Of a stretch of DNA of 64,000 nt, positions 56,071-64,000 are shown piece after piece. A model generated the notes under the pieces. That model did no database searches. It was not told the DNA's origin and saw nothing but the letters and a program-made list of their open reading frames with translations. This stretch comes from Diphasiastrum complanatum (Eukaryota; Streptophyta; Lycopodiopsida; Lycopodiales; Lycopodiaceae): assembly GCA_029204225.1 (NCBI GenBank), contig CM055107.1, positions 50,733,227 through 50,797,226 on the forward strand. Reading direction: 5' to 3'. The position numbers and the translations under genes were made by a program. Within the stretch, counting starts at the first letter, position 1. Every line of letters starts with the position of its first letter.

Positions 56071-57290
56071 TAACTTCGTCTCTTTGATGCTAGATTGACT
56101 AGATCTTGGTTTGAGGTTAGGCAAGGAAAGAAACCCACTATAGTGTCTAGAACCAGGCGCACGTTGAGTCGATATTGCGTAAGAAGAGGCTGATATCGCA
56201 TCAGTGCGCGAGAATGAGAAACAAGTGGACAAAAAATGAAGGTGCGTTCTAATTCGATATTGTGTGAGAAGGCTTGAGAACAAAATAACAATGGAGTTAA
56301 TGAAAAAAAGATCACGGAATCTCAGTTAATTAGGTGGTGCCCATATTTATAGCCCTTTCCTGTTAATCACAGCCATACATTTGTCCACCAATCATTTATC
56401 CACCAATCATAGAGATACACCATTGTACCTATGCTGCAATACCATAAAAATTCTATCAGTAGCATGTCTAAATAATCATAGGCCTGTCAGAGTATTTATG
56501 AATATCTATTACCCGAATAATCATATTTATCTTACCATAATCATAAGCCGTAAAACGTTCACGAGGGTCATAATTGGTCTCTCCCTCGTCCTATTTAAGT
56601 ACAAACAAGATAACAAAAAAAAAATGGGCAATGGTTTATTCAGAACGGATTCAAAAGGCGGATCATTCAGACGATATCGATTAGGTACACGAGAGTGACT
56701 GAATTGGGAGATGCTTCAACAAGGACACGCGCTGAACCAATATTGCATTGCATTATGTATGATCAAAACTTGTTTCAGTAGATTCAAAATATAGACTAAA
56801 GCTACAAAGACACTACTGAAGCAAGCTTTGATTATTCACAGTGTCGTCCAATAACTCCACTAGAGGACATTTCAACTAGGGTAACTTTGATCGGTTCAGC
56901 GCGCATGATAAAAGACCGACCATTTTCCAGTTGTTTATCGCACGTCGATTCGCTATTGGGCTTGAACAAGGATGTCGAAATCTGAAGTTATTTTGAAGAT
57001 AAAATATCAAAATTCTTTTGATATTTATGGTCTAACGAAGTTAATTCAGAACTACATTTGTCATGAAATCGATTGTAGTTTGGGTCAATTAAATGTCTTT
57101 TAATTATTGTAGTTGTCCCATACTAGTTCATGATTGCCCTCATAATTAGCTTTATCGATCACTAATACGTGATGACCGAGGACATTTATTAATGATTCGA
57201 TTTTGAATATTACAGAAGATTTCAAATTTATTGATCTCAGTTAACCGTCCATCATATTTGTAACCACCACGACGACAATCATTAGGGATT
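56071..57290. other. No recognisable gene
   Basis: AT-rich, apparently single-copy sequence. CCAATCAT occurs twice near 56384-56410 and TATA-like 'atatttatag' and 'tatttaag' are present (56343, 56591), but no coding sequence of substance follows them. Confidence 0.4.
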
Positions 57291-57541
57291 TTGGCATTAT
57301 ATAGTCAACTGCACGTGATGCTTAAATTTTTTTGCTTTCAGTTTGTGAGCATTTGTATTCGTATGAGGTATCGATTTAGCACGTCCAAAGAAATTGCTTA
57401 GCTTCCCTCCCAGACTCCTGCGCTCCCATTTGCTGTCGATTGCTATCCAGACTTCCATTCCCAATATTGGTTCGACGCGTCTGACTTGCATTCTGATTTT
57501 GTGACTTCTATATGCACACATTGATCCAATATTGGGTCCTA
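57291..57541 (+). promoter_or_regulatory. Candidate promoter and leader of the CENH3-like exon
   Basis: TATA-like 'attatatagt' at 57296 followed by a GCACGTG-containing element (57311-57317) and about 220 bp to the ATG at 57542. Upstream ATGs exist in the leader. No splice sites were assigned. Confidence 0.35.
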
Positions 57542-57739
57542 ATGATGCGCATGAAGCAAACTGCACGCATCCATCCTGGAGGTATCCCAATTCAAGGAGT
57601 GCAGGGAAATCCACCACCACCTCCTCCACCACCACCACCTCCTAGGCCAAGGGGGAGACCAAGAGACCCACCATGGCTGAAGGATATCCGAAAGATTCAG
57701 AAGACCAATAATCTTCTGATTCCAAAAGCTCACATATAG
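57542..57739 (+). pseudogene. Histone H3 / CENH3-like N-terminal exon
   Basis: The 65-residue frame starts MMRMKQTAR, which differs at two positions from the canonical H3 start MARTKQTAR; a Gly-Gly follows as in the H3 tail. A Pro-rich linker (11 Pro) leads to RPRGRPRDPPWLKDIRKIQK and TNNLLIP. This matches the H3 'RPG..ALREIRKYQK' alpha-N region. 'NLLIP' in place of 'ELLIRKLPF' is characteristic of centromeric H3 (CENH3). The stop falls where the family continues with about eight more residues, and the following codons (RSIR) still resemble CENH3, ending at a possible donor AG|gtaaca (57752). The histone fold itself is not in the window. It is either a nonsense-bearing first exon or an orphan exon duplicate. 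Confidence 0.6.
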
Positions 57740-57761
57740 AGATCCATCAGATAGGTAACAA

Positions 57762-57779
57762 GGGGGGGGGGGGGGGGGG
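57762..57779. repeat. G homopolymer (18)
   Basis: Eighteen G in a row, ten bases after the possible splice donor of the CENH3-like exon. Confidence 0.95.
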
Positions 57780-58005
57780 TCATTTTAGGAATAACATTTT
57801 AGGAGACAATGTAGGAGGGGGGTCATTCAATATTGGATGGAGTTTTTCTAGACCCCATTGTTTATAGAAGTCGCATTGTTTCCCTTACAATTCATGGTTG
57901 CCTTTGAATTCTTTAATTTTAAGAGTTTGCACGCTAATATGCTTAAGTATGTTAGACTAGGGACTCTGCTGTTCGTGCTCCCACCAAGCTCTTCATACAT
58001 CAACT
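57780..58005. other. No recognisable gene
   Basis: Spacer between the CENH3-like exon and the Copia fragment; it contains two 'ggggggtcatt' blocks (57774 and 57816). Confidence 0.4.
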
Positions 58006-58705
58006 TCTGAATCGACTGATATGCTTTGGCATTTCAGATTAGGCCATCTAAACCTCAATAGTATTCAACAAATGTTGACTCATAATTTAGTGCAAGATCT
58101 TCCTTCTGTTAGCAAATCGACTTCTCCTTGTGAAAGTTGTATTATCAACAAGCATGCAAGAAGTCCTTTCATTTCTGATTCAATCCATACTTCTAAAGGT
58201 TTGCTTGATCTTGCACACAGTGACATCTGTGGCCCAATGCAGACTGATTCAGCAGGGGGAGCCGCTTATTTCCTCACTTATTTCTTGAAGAACAAATCCG
58301 AAGCTTTCAAGTTCTTCAAACAGTTCAAGGCGTTTGCTGAAAATTAGACTTAGAGAAAGATCAAGGCCCTACATACTGATGGAGGGGGAGAATTCATCTC
58401 CACCAAATTCAAGGACTTCTGCAGGGCCAATGGAATACATCAGTAATACACAACCGGCCACTCACCTCAGTCCAATGGTGTAGCTGAAAGGAAGAATTGG
58501 ACACTCATCGAAAGTGCCAAGAGCATGATGGCCCATGCCTCTCTTCCAAAGAATTTTTGGGCAGAAGTTTTTACTATAGCAGCCTGTCTGCAAAACTGAT
58601 CCATCACTAAGGCCCTGAATGGCAAAATACCCCATGAGGTGTGGACAAGATCGAAGTCACCACTCAAACACATTCGAGTGTTTGGGTGTATTGCTTCCTC
58701 GACTC
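58006..58705 (+). pseudogene. Copia GAG-pre-integrase and integrase
   Basis: MLWHFRLGHLNLNSIQQML is followed by CESCIINKHARSPF, LLDLAHSDICGPMQTD, then after a stop IKALHTDGGGEF, then HSPQSNGVAERKNWTLIESA, then LPKNFWAEVFTIAACLQN and IRVFGC. All catalytic regions are recognisable, although the 'FIDD' segment is partly deleted. It ends about 58705, where it meets a minus-strand gag head-on. Confidence 0.88.
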
Positions 58706-58711
58706 GAATGT

Positions 58712-59119
58712 TTACTTCAAGTCTGTTTCCAGTTCCTTCATTACAAATGCATGAGTACTTTCACCCTCTCTTTGCCTACTAGAAAATATTTGCCTCCTTA
58801 GGGTCAATACCATAGATGTGGACTTTGATTCAAAGAGTTTTTTCAAGGCATTCCATGCCTCACTTCCACTTTGACTCTTACCAAATTCCTTGAGAAGTTC
58901 ATTGGTAACATTCATTTTAATGATATGAAGAGCCCTTGTAGCCTTCTTATCAAACCTTAGTTATTCTTGAGGTGTGAGGGGTCTCTCTTCAATTCCCGCA
59001 ACTATGTCCATAAGTTCATTCAACTGAAGTAAGGACTCCATCCTCACTTTCCAAGTAGAGTAGTTTGATGAACTCGACCTATCATTAGATTCTAACATGA
59101 TCCCACCGTTGGAAGCCAT
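58712..59119 (-). pseudogene. Copia gag on the minus strand
   Basis: ATG at 59119-59117 starts MASNGGIMLESNDRSSSSNY, then STWKVRMESLLQLNELMDIV. A TAA at about codon 53 interrupts it, then NVTNELLKEF, EAWNALKKLFESKST and TLRRQIFSSRQREGESTHAF follow. This is a typical Copia UBN2-type gag, related to the gag at 63555 ('NYAIWKVRMESLL'). No LTR or PBS was found to its right. Confidence 0.85.
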
Positions 59120-59810
59120 GAATCTAATGATTCTTCAACTTTTATCTTGAACCTAGATGGTTTCCAAGCATAGAAAGGAAGATTACAAACTCAAACCAAC
59201 CTGAACACACTCTTGCTTAAGCTCTCAAACTTTCCAGCAAGTAACCAAATGAAGTTATGGTGTGAAGAGTTATTTGCATTCTTAGAAAAATACACAAAAC
59301 TAGGATGCCAAGTTTACCTAGTATTGAGCAAACTTGATCAACATATGATCAACACACTAAGATATTGATTCAACCTGTAAAACCACATGTAAACCACACT
59401 TCTAAAAGTATATAAACTCTATCATGTGATAAATACAAGCTTTAGAGGTGAATGTATAAGTGCACTTAGTGAATCACAAGACTAGCTGTACTAGCTTGTC
59501 AAATCTTGATGTTTAGATGTAGATCTAAGATCACTTCACATGAAAATTTCCTCAACCTGTTAAGAACCTGAAAACACATTTGCATGATGGTTAAAACCTT
59601 CCAGCAAATGCTCCAATAAAATTACGTAAGGAGAGTTACTTACATGCTCAACAAAGTACACCAAAATTTATGCCAAAATTGATGACAATCTTTACAATGT
59701 GCTCTTCACAATGGATCTTACAATATGTTCACCCAAAAAGGGGATATTTCATCCAAATGGAGGCTTTGCTCAGCCTTTAGGAGAATTACAAACTCACTCA
59801 AAGAGCATTT
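59120..59810 (-). other. Possible leader of the minus-strand Copia; no gene
   Basis: AT-rich sequence with recurring 'caacctgt(t)aa' and 'ccttccagcaa' motifs; no PBS complementary to initiator tRNA-Met was found. Confidence 0.3.
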
Positions 59811-59870
59811 GTCATCCACTTAAGGAGAAGGTTCATCCACTTAAGGAGAGTGTTCATCCAAAAAATGGAG
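59811..59870 (+). repeat. 20-bp minisatellite, three units
   Basis: Three units of the type 'gttcatccacttaaggagag' follow each other, the last one diverged; related 'catccaaatggag' precedes at 59751. Confidence 0.75.
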
Positions 59871-62068
59871 ATTGTCAACAATAGAATGTAAAGAACATTG
59901 TTAGTATTGAAAATGCACAAGCCGCATAATCAACAAATGATTAGATATGATGATCTGATCCAAAATGATCAGTGTTACCGTCATACTTAGGTAAATCTAG
60001 CTTTGGAGGACGTTTTTCAGTACATGGCCTCTGATCTTCAATAGACCTGAAATATGCTTTTGATCCACAAGTTCAACTCACAAAACAAAGGTTAGTACCC
60101 TCCAAGGCCCATGCACCACTAGTACACCTCACTAGACACATTTGCAGATAAAAATCCACAATCTTGACCCCTCATAATCATAATTAAATTACGGGTCAAG
60201 GTAGGCGTACTGCCCTCCTAATGGGATAATAATCCAAGATCAATCTAGTCGTGGGCATGACAAAGAAAGTGCCATCAATTTTGGTGTTCATATGTCGTTG
60301 GTTGTGGAGGAGCTTATGCACCTAACAAAGTAGGGTGTAGGTAGTACATGTAGTTCTTGTTTACTTTTGTCTTTCTTGTCAGGTTTTTCCATTCCTAATT
60401 GGATGTTTTTAGTTGGCTAGGATCATCTTCCTCTTTGAGTTGTGAAGCTTTTGTTGAAATAAATGCCTATTCTACCCTTGTAGGCTTTGCTTTACTATAA
60501 TTAGTGCATGGGATATCAAACAAATAATTCGTGCATGGGATAGTAATCAAATACATTGTGAACCCCTCTTATGCACATTTTAGCAAGTAGGTCAAGCATG
60601 ACACATGGTCCACTTGACACCTAGAGCTTGCTTGTGGATACCAATCATTCATGTATGACATGTGTCCCTCTCAAGCTACCCCTTCTTGGGTGCCCCTTTT
60701 TCTCACATCTCTCATCTTGGATCTGCTTCAGCATCTCCACAGTCCACCTAGTCTCTCTTACTCATATACTTGCAATTATTTGATCAAAGAAAGTTTGGCC
60801 TGACATTTTCAGTGTGCTATGGTAGAGAAAGTTAGCGGCATGTTGAAAACAAGTATTTGCATCTACAAGAATTTCTTATGTGCTAATCGGTATTGAGTTT
60901 TATGTGAAGAAAGCTTGTAAAAACCTTCGATCTTTGTCAAAGGCACAACATGACCAATTTGGTTGGTAAATAGTGGTGCTTAAAGATTTCCTAATAGGAT
61001 GGGGTGTTTCCATTTTGACCCCTTTATATAGTGTTGACGTCACGTGACTTGATCGTTCATTAGATGATCCTGTGAGTCTTTTACTTGCATTCATGAGCAT
61101 ATTGCTTGAACTTGGGGCTCCTAGTCGAGTGCCATTTATTCATGATTTTCTTGCGCATCACATGTAAGCATAGTTTCTAAGCACTATTTGGACTTAAATT
61201 GCTTGATTTGTTTTGTCCTATCCCCAACCTAGGGTTATGATTTGCGAGTACTTCCAGGGTTAATTGACTAATTGTTGTAGTCCTTCAATCGATTAGTCAT
61301 GTCTTTTACAATTGATAAGTCCATCTAATGTGTATGATATATCCAGGCCCAAGATTTTGACATTGGAATATAGAGTCGATGACACTTTATGTATGGTTGT
61401 TAGTGAAACTAGAATTCTCTTCAAGATTTTACCAAACTTGGATCAAATGCCTTTCTTTAAGCTATGAAACCCATTTATTTGATTGTGGAGTTGTGATATC
61501 GTGTTCATTAGCTCTAGAGTTGTAGTGTAATGTGCACAATTTTGTGCATTTTAAGCACTTTTTTCAAAAATTTATATCTCACCAACCATCACAAATGTCA
61601 TCAAAAACTACATAGGCATGCTTTCATATGTACATGTAGTAATAAAATAATTGACCCATTGATTTTGAGCAAGTTGCAAGCAAAATATGATGTCTGACAT
61701 GTGGGGGTATTGGTAAAAGTATCTGTTGTTGGGCAAGTCTCTAGACTAAGTGGTTGATATGTTCACCCATTAGGTATCATTCATTGTGAAATCCTTTTGT
61801 TCTTTGAGGATGTTTTGAAAGCGTGATAGATTGCTTTTTTTTAATAAAGAAATTGTAGGACTATGTGATCTGGAGAACCTGAGAGTGCTCTTTTCCCCGC
61901 GGTGGGTGGAAGGAGGATTAGTGGAGGATGAATTGGCGTGCAGCGCATGCGTTTGCTAGCTAGGGAGCTAGTTGGAAGGGTAGGGGGTCTAAGGCTGGTG
62001 GAGGAGAGGACGACGGTTGTGAGGAACTTTGCGTTCAAGGAGGGTAACAGCGAGGGCGGAGAGAAGAG
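59871..62068. other. No recognisable gene
   Basis: About 2.2 kb with no supported coding sequence, RNA gene or repeat structure. Open frames are short and without motifs. Confidence 0.4.
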
Positions 62069-62756
62069 TGTGAAAAATAGCCTATTTTGGCAAATCTAGC
62101 CATGTAGAACATTGTAAATATTGTGTATAATTGGGTTTCACACATGTAAGGCCAAGATGCCACGTGGCAACCCACTCCTAATGTAGGTTAGGTCAACTTA
62201 AGAGAGTTGGTCATGTCTATTTGGTGGTCATCCCTACTTTATAGAACCTACACCTAAGTTTAAAGTGAAAAATTGACCAACTAGCTACCTACCAAGCATA
62301 ACTCTAGGATCTAGGCTAGGGTTTCATTTTAGGGCAAGAAGAGTGAGCTAACTTCCTTATTACATGCTGGAAATTCATCTAACTTCAAGAAGGAAGTCAA
62401 ATTTGCTATGTACTCCAGGCTCCCATAGTGAGAAGATAGAAAATTTTTTAAGCTCATTGGCAATCTCAAGCTACTTCACTATGTACATTGAGTTTTTGTG
62501 ATCCAAATGCAACGAAATCAATTTCTACTTGTTTCTCAGCTTGAAGTCCGTACTATAGCCTGTAGTACACATGTGTGGGCTCAAATTTCAATGTTGATCA
62601 ATGGTTTTGACTGTTAATGCTTGTTGTTTGTCAAATTGCCAATCTAGATCAACTTTTTAGTGTCTAGTTTTTTGATAGATTGTTAAGCAAGCATCCAATC
62701 ACTCTTGTGGATCTTTTGCAGATACATTTATGGTCCTAAAGTACAATAGTTTCACA
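62069..62756 (+). repeat. 5' LTR of a Copia element
   Basis: Starts TGTGAAAAATAG and ends AATAGTTTCACA (TGTGAAA/TTTCACA inverted termini), followed directly by an initiator-Met PBS. The partner LTR would lie beyond the right edge. Confidence 0.85.
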
Positions 62757-62770
62757 TGGTATCAGAGCCA
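62757..62770 (+). other. Primer binding site (tRNA-iMet)
   Basis: TGGTATCAGAGCCA directly after the LTR terminus CACA. Confidence 0.93.
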
Positions 62771-63208
62771 AGTACAAGAGCATAAGCCATTGATCTAATG
62801 CAAATCCATTTTTAGCAAGTTTTGGTGCTAAAAGCTAGTATCGAGAGGGCAAGCTAGAATCGTGATTTTGGTGAGGAGATTTGATCCCAAACTTGGTAGG
62901 GGTCCAAATCCATACTGTCCACGTGTGGGCACCTCTGAACCTGCATTTAATGCATGGTATTCATTTGATCCAAAGAAATACAATTTGTGAGCTTTTGATG
63001 TAGTTTTTGGTGGAAATCTTAGGATAAGCTACCAAGATTGAGTGCCATTGATTAGATTTGACATAGGATCATGAAATCTAATTAATCTAGGCTGAAATCA
63101 GGTCCTCTAAACTTGTTTTACAGGTCTTGAAAGTACATCAAAAAGTGTGTGAGAGATTTAGTCATGTTATTGTCCAAAAATAGCCAAAATTGGCACTTTT
63201 GATTGTAA

Positions 63209-63540
63209 GTAGATTTCACATCATCTTATCTTCATTCCAACTTTGTGAGGGAGTGCTAGAACTGAGATTATAAGTCCATTTTTTGGATTAGAAATCTAAT
63301 TTGAGTGAAACACTACAAAAGAGAGACCTTAGTGAGTTTCTAGAGACAATCAAATCCATTTCTAAGTTTTGTTTGAAAGTAGTTTTCACTTCATTTTATC
63401 TTCATTCCAGCTTTGTGAAGGAGTGATAGAACTGTGATTATAAGTCCATTTGTTGGATTAGAAATCAAATTTGAGTGAAACACTACAACTGTGAGACCTT
63501 TGTGAGTTTCAAGTCAATCAAATCTATTTATTGTTTGTAG
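63209..63540 (+). repeat. Tandem duplication, period 170 bp, in the Copia leader
   Basis: Unit 1 (63209-63378) and unit 2 (63379-about 63540) share long blocks such as 'gattataagtccattt' and 'tttgagtgaaacactacaa', with scattered differences. The array lies between PBS and gag. Confidence 0.85.
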
Positions 63541-63554
63541 AAGTTACTAGTAAG

Positions 63555-63923
63555 ATGGGATTTGCTGAAGCATACCTTCTCAAAGCTAGTGAGAGATTGA
63601 ATTCTACAAATTATGCTATTTGGAAGGTTAGGATGGAGTCACTCTTGGTTCTCCAAGACCTTTATGAGTTCTTGATTGAAGATGAAGATGAACCTCTAGG
63701 TGCACAGGAGTTAGCTAGATACAAGAAGAGATCTAGGCTTGCACTTCATTGTGTGAAGATGAATGTGAGCAATGATTTGTTGAGAGAAGTATCAACATGT
63801 GCTAGTGCTAAAGAGGCTTGGGAGTTTTTAAAATCAATCTGTGAATCTAGTAACACTTCGAGGGTTCTCATGCTTAGGAATCAGATTCTGCAAAGCATGA
63901 GGAGAAGTGAGGAGAGTGCATAG
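63555..63923 (+). pseudogene. Copia gag, running to the right edge
   Basis: ATG 63555 starts MGFAEAYLLKASERLNSTNY, then AIWKVRMESLLVLQDLYEFL, then MNVSNDLLREV and EAWEFLKSICESSNTSRVLM. A TAG at 63921 ends the frame, but gag-like residues continue (DYVLRIKS). A later TAG follows. It is the UBN2-type Copia gag. The start was chosen as the first Met after the leader that precedes the conserved 'L....NY..WK' block; an in-frame Met lies upstream at 63531. Confidence 0.85.
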
Positions 63924-64000
63924 GATTATGTACTCAGAATCAAGTCTCCAAATAGGGAGTTGGCTTCCATTGGATAGAAGATTCATGATGGAGAGCTTGT

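Overview
The window is nuclear DNA of a land plant: a dense, nested cemetery of retrotransposons with small pieces of host gene between them. Plant signs are PBS sites matching plant initiator tRNA-Met and tRNA-Asp, Copia and Tat/Athila-like Ty3/Gypsy polyproteins, a first exon of the At4g15545-like coiled-coil family, and a centromeric-histone-like exon. The LINE reverse transcriptase is not of the common angiosperm L1 type and the (GA)n tracts are very long, which hints at a fern, lycophyte or other non-angiosperm; that is a weak inference. No rRNA, tRNA gene or CRISPR array was seen.

Layout. 1-5.3 kb: decayed LINE end, then a candidate 5' part of a minus-strand intron-containing gene with a (CT)n-rich leader. 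5.9-8.2 kb: minus-strand Tat-like Gypsy RT followed by an extra ORF ending in a ubiquitin-interacting-motif-like sequence. 8.2-18.4 kb: copy A of a composite ~10-kb segmental duplication (Copia scrap, At4g15545-like exon 1 with promoter, plus-strand Gypsy with a nested hAT, minus-strand Gypsy). 18.4-21 kb: minus-strand Copia and Gypsy pieces with a coiled-coil ORF after integrase. 21-24 kb: the best preserved copy of an unrecognised ~970-codon retrotransposon ORF ('family X'). 24-27 kb: truncated Copia with 5' LTR. 27.3-31.4 kb: a Tat-type solo LTR (TSD TTGTT) split by an internally deleted Copia (TSD TGTAA). 32-41.8 kb: copy B of the duplication, carrying a non-autonomous hAT (8-bp TSD, empty site preserved in copy A) and a nearly full-length ORF2 LINE. 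42.4-49.7 kb: a three-level nest, Copia interrupted by a solo LTR (TSD GAGAG), itself interrupted by a deleted Tat-type element (TSD TCAGC). 49.7-50.2 kb: SINE-like units ending in the LINE tail plus (GA)n. 50.3-56 kb: two family-X elements back to back. 57.3-57.8 kb: CENH3-like exon. 58-59.1 kb: head-on Copia scraps. 62-64 kb: 5' LTR, PBS and gag of a Copia leaving the right edge.

How it fits together: almost nothing here works as a host pathway; the history is repeated insertion, deletion and duplication. The items most worth following are (1) LTR ends that carry a second stretch complementary to tRNA-Asp besides the PBS, (2) a leader holding thirteen mostly alternating inverted copies of a short motif, (3) the family-X protein with a conserved C-terminal domain, (4) the histone-H3/CENH3-like exon, and (5) SINE-like units sharing the LINE 3' tail.
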